A stretch of DNA of 64,000 nucleotides from Xanthostigma xanthostigma (GCA_963575645.1 OY754470.1:27324501-27388500); one strand, 5' to 3'. Numbered from the stretch's first letter, positions 22,158-33,921 are shown. Translations and numbers: made by a program. Notes: generated by a model from the sequence alone, not told the origin.

Positions 22158-22362
22158 TTTCCAAATGAAAAGATATTGTAAAATTTTTGAAAAGTGATTT
22201 TTGACCTAAACTAGTACCATTCCCCACTTGTGGGTTGGAATGGTAAAAATATGTTTTTTGGATTCGGGGGACCTCAAAACGAAAAGAATAGTAAATTTTT
22301 TGAAAAATGATTTTTGATCTAAACTGGTGCCATTCCCCACTTGTGGGTTGGAATGGTAAAAT
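22158..22362 (+). repeat. Two tandem 3' ends of the dispersed hairpin-ended repeat
   Basis: 'ccccacttgtgggttggaat' occurs at about 22222 and again at about 22337, each preceded by 'gatttttgacctaaac' / 'gatttttgatctaaac'. So only the last ~110 bp of the family is present, twice in a row. Confidence 0.75.
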
Positions 22363-22369
22363 GTTATCA

Positions 22370-24430
22370 ATAGTTTATGAACGTATGGAAGAGAAAATAT
22401 CAATGGAAAATATAGATTTTCAAAGGTTGTGCAGTGTATTAGTGTGTAGCCACTATTGCTGAACATATATATTCGAAACCATTGTGAAAAATAATTGTCT
22501 TTGAATTATTCATTCGGTGAATTAATGATTGTAGAATGTGCTATCCCCTGCTTGCGAAATACGTGAGAGGCTTGGCTGAAGCTGAACGCACACGGGAAAG
22601 AAACATTAAGATTGCTGAACGATTTCCATGTCATGAAAATCACATCGCTAGATAACCATTGAGTGAGTTATCGTATTTTGTATTTCCTTTGAAATTAAAG
22701 AGAAGGCAGTATTTTTTTTTAAGAAGAGGTTTCTTTAAATTTGTAGGGCTAGAAAGAAACTTTACAGTCCGGTTTTGCTAGACTTAAAATATAATTTTAA
22801 ACGGTTTGCTAAAAAATCAAAAGTGGCCCAAAAGTTTAAATGAATTAATCCGCCTGACAAATTAACTGTCGACACAATTAAATAAGTTATTCTTGCTGCT
22901 GTTGTCTCTCACTTTTGAACGAGTTTTAAAACTGTGTTCATATTATCATGAGATTTGTTTTCATGCGTTTAATACCTAATAAATAGAATTGAACACAGTC
23001 TACGAAGTATAAATGACGCATTTGATTATGACAGACCAGTCATTCTAAATGTTTCAGCTGTTTACCGTTATACAGCAAACCAAAATATGTAAAAAATCGG
23101 AAATTTTCCGTAGAATTCAATGCTGTATTTTTAAAACAACTGACAGTGATGGGTCTTACCGAAAATTGGGGCCAAAGTTGGTCAAAAACTGTTTTTTGCG
23201 TTTTTAAAAAAAAATATTCTTTGGATTGAGAAAAGTTTAATACAAAAGTTATAGAATTAATTATTACGGATCGATCTGGCTTGGTCCGATGTTAAAAAAT
23301 TCGAAAATGGAGTGGCAATTATTAAAAAACCGTTAATAATCGCTGTTTTTTGAAACGCTTGTATCTCTTTGAAAAAAAAATAACCTTTAAGCGATACTTG
23401 GTGAAAGTGTAGCCCTTTGCAATCCAAACAAAAGCGTTTTTGAAAATTTGAAAAATAATGAAAAGTTTTTGCAAAAACCGATTTTTTCGAAAAAAAAGCA
23501 TTTTTTTTTATTGCCAATAAGTCATAAACCCGTGAGTTTTTATAAACGTTTTGGGGCTTACAATTTTCTTTAATAGTTTCCGTAATGTTTGCGATTACTG
23601 CGCGCCTTTTTAATTGATCGCTAATGTGCGAAAAATCAGTCGAAAAATCGGTATTTTTTTCTATTTCATGAGTATTAAAATCAATTGGTGAGGCGTTACG
23701 CTCCACCGCGTCAAGTGTGGCGTTACGCTCGTCCGCTTCAAAAGAGACAAACATATATATCTGTAGAATTTCACGTGCGAAAGAATGAGATGGAATACAT
23801 AACACAGCGTATCTAAGGAGTAAACTCCAGTCGTGCGTCGGAGCTGACACACACACAGACACTTTTTTGTCTAGGGTACGTTTCAGTGCAATATAAAAAC
23901 AAGTAACTTTTCTAAGCTTATAATAACATTTTGTTTGTTCGGTATGCGTTTATTTTGCAAACCAGTAATTCCCTATAGCAGATGCCTTATACATATACAT
24001 CATACTATATCTGCGTAACAAAGGAACATTTTAATTTGTTCTCGGCTATATAATACAAATAAATTACTCATTAAATACATTCTGTTAATTACACATTATT
24101 TAAACAAGAAATGTTTTGTAATGGAGACGCCTTAATAATGTAAACGAGTTAAAAATATAAAAAGTTACTCGACTAATTCGAGCGCTTTTTTTAATTCAAC
24201 GCTTCTTGTGTAATTACAGAATTATTTAATTAACAATCGTCAGGCGTGAGTTTCGATTTTTATTCTGTTTGAATATAAAAGAATAAGAGCTATACATAAT
24301 ATAACCTCAAAAAAAAACATTTACAATGTAAACTTGAAGTTCGTGAGTGCGATAAAAATAAAAGAAAGAAAAAAGTTAATCGTAAGTACTTATTTATTAC
24401 AAATTCGTATAAAATAATTTTATTCTGAGT
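22370..24430. other. No supported gene
   Basis: Contains a 201-codon minus-strand frame (23257-23862) over a repeat-like region; see the rejected list. The remainder is AT-rich. Confidence 0.4.
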
Positions 24431-24438
24431 ACACTCTC

Positions 24439-24976
24439 TGTAACGATTAGCCTTGGACTTTTTCGGATAAGCTCACGTAATCGTCTCGTAATATAATTTA
24501 AAATAAATTTTAATAAAATTAATAAACAATTTAAAATATTTATTTTGAATGTTTTATTATAAAATTGTTGTTAACAAGATATCTTAGAATGTACACACAG
24601 AAAATTTCTGATATGTTAAAGTGATTGGAATTGACAAAGTGAAAAATAATCCATTAAACGACACATACAAAAAGAAATTTGGATCGGTAGATCACCAAGT
24701 ACTCCAGATTCTCCCTGATGTGATTTAAAAGAAATATTTCAACACTTTTTCACAGCTTATTTTTAATACATCCTATTTCAACCTTTTAAAACCTACTGCC
24801 TTTTTTCAGACAAAAAAACATATTTTGTTTCTTTATTTCACGGCGTCGTTCAACATGCCAAAACCAAAATTGACACGCGCCGTGACAAAACAAATAGACA
24901 AGTACAGTAAATACCCAATTCTAATTATTACCTCTAAACTACGTACAATGTAATATAAAAGTTTTGAATCGTTACA
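24439..24976 (-). repeat. 3' LTR
   Basis: 538 bp, TG...CA with 10-bp inverted ends. Read against the other LTR by eye, no difference was found. An AATAAA lies on the minus strand within it, near 24540. Confidence 0.9.
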
Positions 24977-24989
24977 TGGCCCCCCCAGC
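24977..24989 (-). promoter_or_regulatory. Polypurine tract
   Basis: On minus, GCTGGGGGGGCCA abuts the TGTAACG start of the 3' LTR. Just upstream, agcggttcat and atgaaccgct form a small inverted repeat. Confidence 0.8.
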
Positions 24990-25082
24990 GGTTCATACGA
25001 ACAATTTTAGAATAAAGAAATGCATGGAGGATGAACCGCTTAAATAAATGGGAATTATGTACTACTACCTGGAATTTTACGA

Positions 25083-25880
25083 TAGACGTGTGTCGATCGA
25101 TCATTTCTTGCGACCCGGGTCGATCGCGACCCACAGGTTAAGTGATCGTATCACAATGTTTCGATCGTTTGATCGATCAGCTTGTACCTATTAGACGTGT
25201 GTCGATCGAACATTTCCTGCGACCTAGGTCGATCGCAAGCTACAGGTTAGGGGATAGTATCACAATGATTCGATCGTTCGATCGGCTGTCTGAGTACCTA
25301 TTTCATTTCTATACGAGTTACCATTAACCTGTTAATGTAATTTTCTGCGCTAGCTTGTTTGTACGAAAGAAAAACTTACCATTGAACAGAACAATGAGGC
25401 TTTTATTTAACTCAACTCAAATTACTTATATAAAATAGATAATGAGATACGATAAATTAACACCAAGTAGGTATTTTAAGATTAAATTAATGTTTATATC
25501 TATTTTATGACACTATAGGTTATGATTAAGAAATAAAACTTGAGAATTTTTTTCGGGTTTTAAAGAACTTCTTTTTGCACTTATTGTCATTCCAGCTTTG
25601 GAAAAAAATCGTTCGCATGGTACAGATATTGTAGCATTCATTCAAGTGATTGTTGTATGTTATTATGACTCACGAGTCACGACTCTACCATAGAAATTCA
25701 TCATTCAATCACTCGGTCACGCTCTGTCATCTATTCCCTGTGGCTCTTTGGTTGCTATTGAGCTGACGATCGACTCGAGACCGAACGATTGGATCTTGTG
25801 AGATTCAGTGATTCAATCACTCAGTCACGGGTGGTGATCGAATCAAAACGATTCGATCAATCGCGATCGACACACGTCTA
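25083..25880. mobile_element. hAT MITE (798 bp) inside the LTR element, perfect 8-bp TSD
   Basis: Termini TAGACGTGTGTCGATCG and its complement; flanks ttttacga on both sides (25075-25082 and 25881-25888). The left terminus is tandemly duplicated: a second TAGACGTGTGTCGATCG starts at 25192, period 109. Rich in gatcgatc palindromes. No transposase. The perfect TSD shows insertion into the retroelement interior. Confidence 0.9.
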
Positions 25881-26273
25881 TTTTACGAAGATTTACCACA
25901 TTGAATAAAATACTAATCTTCTTTTACACGTACTATATAAGATATTAAAAAAAAAACATAAAAATTTCAAAACAATTAAAAAATAAATTAGTTAATCAAT
26001 CTTTTCAACTGAAAACAATATAAAATGTTCGAAGAATTTTCAACTATAAAAAAAACAAGTGTGTTTATATTTACTGCAAAATATAAAATAAAGATCTGTG
26101 CATTTAGATGTTCAAAGACAAAATTTAACTAAATCATATCACAATTTATGCACAGTCATAGCGCGTCATAGTAAAATTTAATTATGAACTATGACTGTCC
26201 ATACTTCCGCTTTAAGTTCTTTATGCACCCGATAAGAATGCACATTTACACAAACAATTGACTATCTACTTAG

Positions 26274-27069
26274 TTACTGTTGTTGCAGGGGTTGTTGATT
26301 AGCGTAAAAGGGATTAGGCACTGCTGCGCCCGTATTAGGAGCGAAGTTTTGAGATTGCATCGTTTGTTGAGCCATCACAAATTGATTCTGAGGCGGCGAA
26401 ACAAATGTCGATTGGTTTTGAAAAGCTTGCTGCGGTTGCGAGGAAGCTTGCAAGTTTGTCGGATAAACTGGAACTTGAAATGCTTGTTCCTGAACTTGAA
26501 AGCCAGGAATTGCCCCTGTCGGAGCGTAATTTGCTTGAAATGTGGTTTGTTGCATCGGAGCATTACCGTATAATGCCAATATGCTATCTTCAGTTAATTT
26601 CGTCTCTTCTTTTTCGGTCGGAGTCGGTTGATTAAAGAAACTTTCTTCTTCGCTTTGAACTTTCGCGTTTTCGACACTGGATTTGTCGTCTTCTTTATCC
26701 CAATTTACTTTTGGCAGTGCCGGAGGCACCCATTCTCTGGCGATATACTATTTATGTTCATATTTCGCGCGCACAAATGACTCTAAACTAGAATCGTTCT
26801 GAGAACGCCAGAAATGGTCGGGCAAATTTGCTTCGTAAACAGCCCAAACACGACTGTTGCCCATCTGTTGAGATATATGTCGATGTCCATGTATCCAGAT
26901 TCACTGATTTTACTTTCAAAATATGAACGTCGAGATTTCTATGTATTCCTGCACATCCTATACATAAAAACACACCTATGTTCCACGATGCCCAACGAGG
27001 ACCTTTTGTATCGCAATCGACACAATATTTATTATCCTCATCTCTTAACAAATCATTTAGTAATTGATT
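26274..27069 (-). pseudogene. SMAP-type ArfGAP retrocopy, frameshifted
   Basis: SMAP proteins are ArfGAPs that stimulate GTP hydrolysis on Arf at endosome/Golgi membranes and bind clathrin. The minus strand reads [20 protein letters not shown], with the C-x2-C-x16-C-x2-C zinc finger intact (CVDC ... CIGC) and the GIHRN arginine-finger motif present. It continues [12 protein letters not shown] small deletion near 26870 shifts the frame; after it come [20 protein letters not shown] and [14 protein letters not shown], then an in-frame TAG (26750-26748), then YIAREWVPPALPKVNWDKED. The tail ends TEDSILALYGNAPMQQ ... NPFYANQQPLQQQ and a normal stop. No introns, so it came from mRNA. N-terminus incomplete. 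Not functional as an ArfGAP. Confidence 0.85.
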
Positions 27070-27161
27070 TATAGTTAATTGATTTAATAATAATTATTGA
27101 TATTAGTATTAAAATGTCCAAAATGTCACTTGGTGTTAGTCTGAATAATTTCCGAGGTCCA

Positions 27162-27179
27162 GTCTTTTTTCGGGCGCCA
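27162..27179 (-). promoter_or_regulatory. Primer-binding site
   Basis: TGGCGCCCGAAAAAAGAC on minus, two bases from the end of the 5' LTR. The first nine bases match primer sites complementary to Lys-type tRNA 3' ends; the A-run is a departure. Confidence 0.75.
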
Positions 27180-27181
27180 AA

Positions 27182-27719
27182 TGTAACGATTAGCCTTGGA
27201 CTTTTTCGGATAAGCTCACGTAATCGTCTCGTAATATAATTTAAAATAAATTTTAATAAAATTAATAAACAATTTAAAATATTTATTTTGAATGTTTTAT
27301 TATAAAATTGTTGTTAACAAGATATCTTAGAATGTACACACAGAAAATTTCTGATATGTTAAAGTGATTGGAATTGACAAAGTGAAAAATAATCCATTAA
27401 ACGACACATACAAAAAGAAATTTGGATCGGTAGATCACCAAGTACTCCAGATTCTCCCTGATGTGATTTAAAAGAAATATTTCAACACTTTTTCACAGCT
27501 TATTTTTAATACATCCTATTTCAACCTTTTAAAACCTACTGCCTTTTTTCAGACAAAAAAACATATTTTGTTTCTTTATTTCACGGCGTCGTTCAACATG
27601 CCAAAACCAAAATTGACACGCGCCGTGACAAAACAAATAGACAAGTACAGTAAATACCCAATTCTAATTATTACCTCTAAACTACGTACAATGTAATATA
27701 AAAGTTTTGAATCGTTACA
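27182..27719 (-). repeat. 5' LTR
   Basis: 538 bp, same ends and same length as the left LTR, identical as far as read. Followed on the right by the tctc target duplicate. Confidence 0.9.
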
Positions 27720-27724
27720 TCTCC

Positions 27725-28430
27725 AAGCGTGATACCAGTTATTTTTGTTGCATTTACGAATGTCAAGTCTACTTTGTTAATGTTTCTCGTTGAGGATATC
27801 ACTTATTTTTGTTTTATTGGTTTAATATTTGTATATGATCTTTTTATGTGAAACATCTATTGGCGCGTCTTGGTAGTAAAACGTCACGGCAAACGGCGTG
27901 ATGCTCTCCCCCTCTCCGCCGCCGCTCTTAACGCTGTTGGATCACTTTCCTAAAGTTTCTCAGGGGTTCCGCGGTGAGAGACGAGGTACCAAAACCGTAA
28001 ATTTTGGGCGTACACTTTTATTGCGATGTCTCTCTCCAACATCGCCTCGTCTCATTTCGCAACACAAATGGACTTATGATATAGGGTAAAGCCGTGAAAT
28101 ATGATTTTATTTAGTACTTAGATAGACAATCGAAAACGATCATATTATTGAAGTAAAAATCTCTGTGCATTAGTACCTACGTATTATGGAACGCTCTGAG
28201 AATACTATTGAGAAGGATTACAGGCGGGGAAATAAAAAACGACTCAGGTTATGAGTTCCTCGGAAAGCGAGGGAAGGTTTTCTCAGAAAAAAATAGCAAA
28301 CATGAAAAAATCTTCTTTATAATAAAAAAAATAATTATTTGAAAATGTAATAGCTCAAAACTTTGCTTCTGTTTCTAAAATAATATAGAAATTGAAATCC
28401 AGAACGAGGCGGTTTATCTAAATACAGCTT
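27725..28430. other. No supported gene
   Basis: A GC-richer patch at 27890-28070 gives a 63-residue plus frame (MMLSPSPPPLLTLLDHFPKV...) with no recognisable relative. Confidence 0.4.
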
Positions 28431-28432
28431 AG

Positions 28433-28507
28433 GAAATTGACGGAGACGTAATTGTTGAACAAACGAATGAAAATGTTACAAATTATGACCTGATAGATAC
28501 TGATAAG
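28433..28507 (+). CDS. Possible small exon
   Basis: Between an AG at 28432 and GTAATA at 28508 the frame reads EIDGDVIVEQTNENVTNYDL then IDTDK without stops. Borders and composition are exon-like, but it is short, has no partner exon and no recognised family. Confidence 0.2.
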
Positions 28508-28740
28508 GTAATATTTTTTTTTAATAAATTAGTTGCAACTAGCAATAGCGCATGCCCGCGATCTAATATCAAAGAGGATCTCAAAAGACCCTTCCATTTC
28601 TTTTTGCAATGTATATTTCTTTGGGACCCTAATGAGTGCAATGCGAATACTGCCACAACTGTTATTTAGTAGTATCGTGAAAGCATAACGCCCAAATAAA
28701 ACTAACAGACCGTACAGATGAACAATATCTTTTTTAGCTT

Positions 28741-28815
28741 CAAACCGAAAAATATTGTAAAATTTTGAAAATTAAGTTTTGACCTAAATTAGTACCGTTG
28801 CCCACTCGCAGAGTT
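28741..28815 (+). repeat. Diverged fragment of the hairpin-ended repeat
   Basis: 'accgaaaaatattgtaaaat' and 'ttttgacctaaattagtacc' followed by 'gcccactcgcagagtt' is a decayed version of the family 3' end. Confidence 0.55.
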
Positions 28816-29296
28816 AAAATTGTAAAATACTAAAAGCAGACTATTGTTTTATTTGCAAATTGCAGCTATTACAATATTTTTTATGTACCTATTGGTTCGA
28901 CAGTCCGAGCATCCCGTCACACGTATAACCTGAGTAATTATAGTGTGTGTGTGTGTATACGACACACAATCACAATATATAGTATGTATGTTGTATACGC
29001 ATGATAAGTATTATATAAGATTTGAAAGAAACAAATTGTATGGAATGCATACAAATAGCTGCACTGTGTCAATAATCATCGGTTGAAATGCAACACGTAC
29101 CTACATCAAATTCTTATTATTCACACTTAGCAAATTTTCAGAAGGAAAAATATGTATTTTTTTTTTTGCTTAAAAATGTTCGAAATATTATGTGAAATAT
29201 GCCTACAAAATTTCAATACGATAATAGTAAGATATAAATAATTAGAATATACAATTCATACAACATAAAACAAAAGAAGTTTTGCCGGATATTCTT

Positions 29297-29686
29297 CAAT
29301 AAATAAAATTATTGACCAATTTTTCAGACAAATATATTAACAAAAAATATAAAAATTAATACATTAACGTTTCGGTCCGGATTTGGAGCTTCTTCAGAAC
29401 TGATCTAAAAAATATAAAAATTAATTAATAATCAGTTTCTAATTGATTTTTGAATAAAATTCGCTTAAAGTTTTTAATTATCAAATATTGAAAAAATAAT
29501 AAGAAACATTTTTTTATAAATTTTTTTCAAAAACCAATTAGAAACTAATTATTAATTAATTATTATAATTTATTTTAGATCAGTTCTGTAGAAGATCCAA
29601 ATCCGGACCGAAACGTTAATGTATTAATTTTTATATTTTTTGTTAATATATTTGTCTGAAAAATTGGTCGATAATTTTATTTATTG
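29297..29686. repeat. 390-bp hairpin element A
   Basis: Left 'caataaataaaattattgac' returns as 'gataattttatttattg' after long arms that include acgtttcggtccggatttgg and its complement ccaaatccggaccgaaacgt. The cassette 'ctgnagaag ... ccggaccgaaacgt' recurs at 31805-31860 and 34377-34415. Confidence 0.85.
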
Positions 29687-29715
29687 ATTAATTCAATTAT
29701 ATTACTTAATTTTTA

Positions 29716-30228
29716 TTAGAAGATTAAGAAGGAAGAATCCTGGTGGCATAGGATCGATGAAAAAAGCAAATACTGAAGATTTTTATTGCATTTTTATTAT
29801 CTGACGCTTCGGCACACTTTATGCCATCTTCGGAGAATCAATGCTGTCCATTTTTTCAGTATTATTGTTATGTATAAAGTAAATTAAAATAAAAATTGTC
29901 ATCAAAGGTATTAAATTACTATTTATCTTGAAAGAACGAATAGATTTTTACTGAAAACTGTATAAATGTGTCTGTTACTTGTATAAAGTTATAACTTTAT
30001 ACAAGTAACAGACACAGATAAATAGTAATTTAATACCTTTGATGACAATTTTTATTTTAATTTACTTTATACATAACAATAATACTGAAAAAATGGACAG
30101 CATTGATTCTCCGAAAATGGCATAAAGTGTGCCGAAACGTCAGATAATAAAAATGCAATAAAAATCTTCAGTATTTGCTTTTTTCATCGATCCTATGCCA
30201 CCAGGATTCTTCCTTCTTAATCTTCTAA
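29716..30228. repeat. 513-bp hairpin element B
   Basis: Arms run from 'ttagaagattaagaaggaag' to 'cttccttcttaatcttctaa'. The core near 29970-30015 is a perfect palindrome (gttacttgtataaagttat / ataactttatacaagtaac). Carries 'tcctggtggcataggatcga' and a gaaacgtcag cassette, both shared with element C at 35653. The arms differ at a few bases, so it is not a sequencing fold-back of one strand. Confidence 0.85.
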
Positions 30229-30239
30229 CAATTGAACAG

Positions 30240-31790
30240 GATCATCATCTCTATAAATTATTAGAGTTTTCTTTCACAATCTTAATTTTTATATTTATCT
30301 ACTCTTATAGTTTTTAAAAAAGATATGATGATCTTTTGCAAACATTTTTTTTTTGAACCCTCTCTCATGAGTTGAAAGTGTAATCAAAATATTTTTTTCC
30401 GCTTTATAGTTTAATTGAGTGGGGTGTATTTCTTAAAATGCAATAGAAATGTTATAAGAAACGAAGAATTTGCTTTAAAATTTTTTATCCAAAAGCCCCA
30501 CCTCCAATTTCTAAACTATCCATACAAAAAATTATAGAAAAATTCTTTAGTTACTACTTTCAATCAAAATTACACGATATGAAAACAAAACGGTCCTGAG
30601 GTAGGATTTTTTAACACAAGCAAATCTTTATGTTAAAATGTATCAAATTTTGACAGATATCAACAAGAGCAGTTTGCAACTATTCGTGAGAATATTTTTA
30701 TAAATATATTATCGTCGTACGAATACAACGAAACCTAGCATGTGCGTTCCCAACACGTGATTGACATTTTTTTAAATATAAAATCTGAATACAGAAATTT
30801 AAACATATTATTCGATGTTTGACACCACTTTCCTCTACTATTTACAAAAGCGTTTGTCGTAATATTGCATTCGAAGGCGGAGTTAAATAGCAGTTTGAAA
30901 TTATTGTCACCAGTTGCCGCTACACCACGATGCAAAAAAACGCCATTGCAAGGGTACCGCTTGCAATAGATTACACCATTTTTTTGGAAATATTCGAGAA
31001 TTTTTTGAACTTTTTCGAAAAAGGAAGGTTCACTTTAGGTTTCTGACGGAACAGTTTTATCAAATAAGTATTAATAAAGCTGTAGTGTGACTTTGAAAAT
31101 TATCATTTTTCGCGCAATTATTTGTCAATTTTTTTCTAGAAAATCATTCATTAATTAAAAAAGTACTCCGCTAGGAACCGAGATTGGTCTTTTATCTTCC
31201 TTATAAAAAAATAATTTTTGCAAAATGTTGACTAATAAGTCAATAATCAATTGGGAGCCAAAGCCCTATTTCATGTGTAATCTCAGAGCGTTCCGACAGC
31301 CTTAACTCCCTTGTGTGTGTTACGCGCACGTATACTAGTATACTATACACTGTGTGAGCTGTGTATTGCGTGTGCCTTTCTATCCGACTATAGTACCTAT
31401 ACTTGTTTTTAACATGACAGGGAAAAATTTAGTAATAGGGTGAAATTTAGTTACTAAAATTTTTCTTAAATGTATGTTTCACGTCCGGGATGACTATTTA
31501 AAAAAAATTAATAGTCACATTTGCACAACGATCAAAAACCGTCAGCAAACTTTCAACGCATGCGCATTTGTAGAGAAGCAAAAACAAAAATTGTATCCTG
31601 TTGACCGTCATTATTGATTTTATTGATAGTAACTCATCAATTGGTTTTAACATTTCATTACATTGTAATTGAGAGTATTTATTACTCAAATCTATTTTTG
31701 GTGCTTACGTGTATATGACTACTTATTATAAAATTGTTTGATATAATTTTTTCATTAATATTTTGAAAATTCAAATTGAATTCTATTAGA
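30240..31790. other. No gene recognised
   Basis: AT-rich; short frames at 30735-30935 and 31498-31689 (minus) are not supported. 'gacagggaaaaatttagta' near 31420 recurs in the 36.5-36.7 kb repeats. Confidence 0.4.
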
Positions 31791-31796
31791 AACTAA

Positions 31797-31935
31797 TAAA
31801 TAATTTTTATATTTTTAGCTCAATTCTGAAGAAGCTCTAATCCGGCTAAAACGTCAATCTATTGAATTATAATTTTAAATTTTGTCAATAAGTATATTGT
31901 CTGAAAAATTGATCGATAATTTTATTTATTAGTAT
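31797..31935 (+). repeat. Single-arm relic of hairpin element A
   Basis: 'ctgaagaagctctaatccgg', 'taaaacgtcaatc' and 'gtctgaaaaattgatcgata' match one arm of 29297-29686 with many changes. Confidence 0.65.
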
Positions 31936-31949
31936 TTATTATTGCTTAT

Positions 31950-32800
31950 TAAAAATGTAAAAACTAATTCCGCGAAGATTTATTATGAGATGCGTTAATG
32001 ATTTTTGTACAGAATTCTCCGTATTTAAAATACCAAATTTGAAATTAATTGATTCATAAATTAATTGATCAAAGACCCAAGCTCACTAAAGAAACCGTTT
32101 ATTTAGGTAGTAAACTCGTGTAGATTTTCTTCAATTGATATTGTAATAGAAGAAACCCTGAATTACAGACTTTTCTACTGTCAATAACTTGATAAATACC
32201 TACAATTAATATTTTAATTAATGTCATAAAATCAAATGCTTGTAATAAACAAAATATCATCCCTTTCTAAAATTTTATTTTCCGATTTATATGAATATTG
32301 ACAAACTAATAAAAAAAGTTACACGTTTCGTAATATAAATTTTATAGTTGAATAAATTAAATCAACAAAATCGAATTAATTGAATTTATTCATTTTAAAA
32401 TCGGTTCAGTTAATCAACGAATATACGTAATTTATATTGAAAATAATATACGCCTCAATAAACTGTAATTGAAAACGTGTTTTAATCGCAAAATATGAAT
32501 TTATAACTCCGTATAATTTTATTAACAACTCTCCCCTCCCCCTCACTTTCTTCACCTCGTTCCATATCTCAGTTTTCAATAAAGTTTTGTTAAGTTGTTT
32601 AAAGAGCTGTCGTTCAAAATGACGGAATCAATTACGATACATTATAACAAAACATTATATAACATCGTCAACAGGTAAATTCGAACAGTGAATTCATTCA
32701 GTTTTTATGACAAATTATGTACCGGGTGTTTTCAACAACCCAACCGTAAAAACGCTACCTTTTGTTAATGGGTTAATATATTAGATTTATAATTTATGTA
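31950..32800. other. No gene recognised
   Basis: AT-rich; nothing supported. Confidence 0.4.
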
Positions 32801-32805
32801 TGGCC

Positions 32806-33438
32806 ATATTCACCGAACGTATGTACTTATTTATTCGGTTTATTTGATCTTCAAGTATAGCTATTCCTCTGAATAAATAGCGACATTTCAATTAACCAAA
32901 TATAATTATGTTTAATACAGGTATAAATCTATTCTGTCTTACTTCCAGGGTATACATATTTATTCGCCTGTATAAATATATAAATATAATTCGAGGGTAT
33001 AAAATATTTATTTGTCTGATAAAAAATAATGGCTGCCACTTAGATCATAATACCTAACTTATAAACGTGAACTATTATATCAACAGTTTGCTCTTGTTAA
33101 TTTATTTATGTGTTGTTTATTAACCGTTTGTGAAGTGTATAGTAGTGTAAACTACATTAAAGTTAGTGGAATTTTTGTGTGCAATTTCTGGATTAGGATA
33201 AAACATTATTATTTTGTGAAACTTTTTTTAACGTTTACACTAACGCAATCGGTCGGATTTTTGGGTAAATGTGAAAATATTCAACAAAAACAGGAAGGGT
33301 AAAGTGCAGTGTATATTTTATTCTTTAACTAACTTTTCTACCTGATATTTTTTTGGTAAATTAAAAGTAAATTTTATTCTATGAATAAATTTGTTACAAG
33401 ATTAGTAGCTTCTATCTTTAATAGTGTTCGGTGAATAT
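32806..33438 (+). mobile_element. TIR element copy 2 (ATATTCACCGAAC family)
   Basis: Termini atattcaccgaac on both sides as inverted repeats. The body is the reverse complement of 7743-8262 with divergence and about 110 bp more sequence. A 64-residue frame (33108-33302, MCCLLTVCEVYSSVNYIKVS...) lies in shared sequence but is not intact in copy 1, so it is not called as a gene. Confidence 0.65.
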
Positions 33439-33536
33439 TGGCAGTAGACATTGAATTTAAAGTTCGACAACCAGCGGAAGACGTTTTCATCTCAAAAAAA
33501 AAAATAATAAAAAACTTCCTAATTGGTAGTGATGAG

Positions 33537-33687
33537 CATAGCAAAACCAAAATCAAGACTGAGAAAGTCCTTGGTATCTGACTTGGTATTGATCTTGCTA
33601 ATTTAATTATGGTCTTGGTTCTGATCTTACGAAAAAGTAAGAACAAGCCCAAGATTGCAAGATCAAGACCAATTTTGCTCATCACTA
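33537..33687. mobile_element. Small hAT-like MITE (151 bp)
   Basis: Termini tagtgatgagcatagc and, on minus, tagtgatgagcaaaatt. Interior made of short 'gatcaagacc / ggtcttggtt' words. No matching 8-bp flanks seen. Confidence 0.55.
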
Positions 33688-33921
33688 GTGGACGGCCACG
33701 ATGGACTTGAAACTGACCAAACAAGATGAATTCGTATTGTATTATATAATAATTATTGTTACATATTAACTATTATCAAAATTCAAAAAGTGACTCGTCA
33801 TTATAGCACGGTTCGATTAATGGAGAGCCAAAGGAATGTGACAATGTAACGAATACTCAGTCCATGCATCAAAATATCGCTTATATTACATTGTGAAATG
33901 TTAAAGTGGATGACTGACTTC

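Larger units (their letters stand above)
24439..27719 (-). mobile_element. Non-autonomous LTR retrotransposon carrying a SMAP retrocopy
   Basis: Two direct 538-bp repeats begin TGTAACGATT and end AATCGTTACA. Flanks are tctc (24435-24438) and tctc (27720-27723), a 4-bp target duplication. Read on the minus strand, the 5' LTR (27719-27182) is followed after two bases by TGGCGCCCG, a tRNA-primer-type binding site, and a CTGGGGGGGCCA polypurine tract directly precedes the 3' LTR. So orientation and boundaries are well fixed. The 2.2-kb interior has no gag, protease, RT or integrase; it holds an ArfGAP (SMAP) coding copy plus what looks like its 3' UTR, and an inserted hAT MITE. Mobilisation would need enzymes from another element. 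Confidence 0.9.

Noticed and set aside
23257..23862. 201-codon minus frame, the longest in the window
   Set aside because: No recognisable domain, Phe/Lys-rich low-complexity reading of poly-A/T tracts, no splice or promoter support; chance or a repeat remnant is likelier. A search against other copies in the genome would settle it.
26280..26635. Plus-strand frames over the SMAP tail
   Set aside because: Shadows of the minus-strand SMAP coding sequence.
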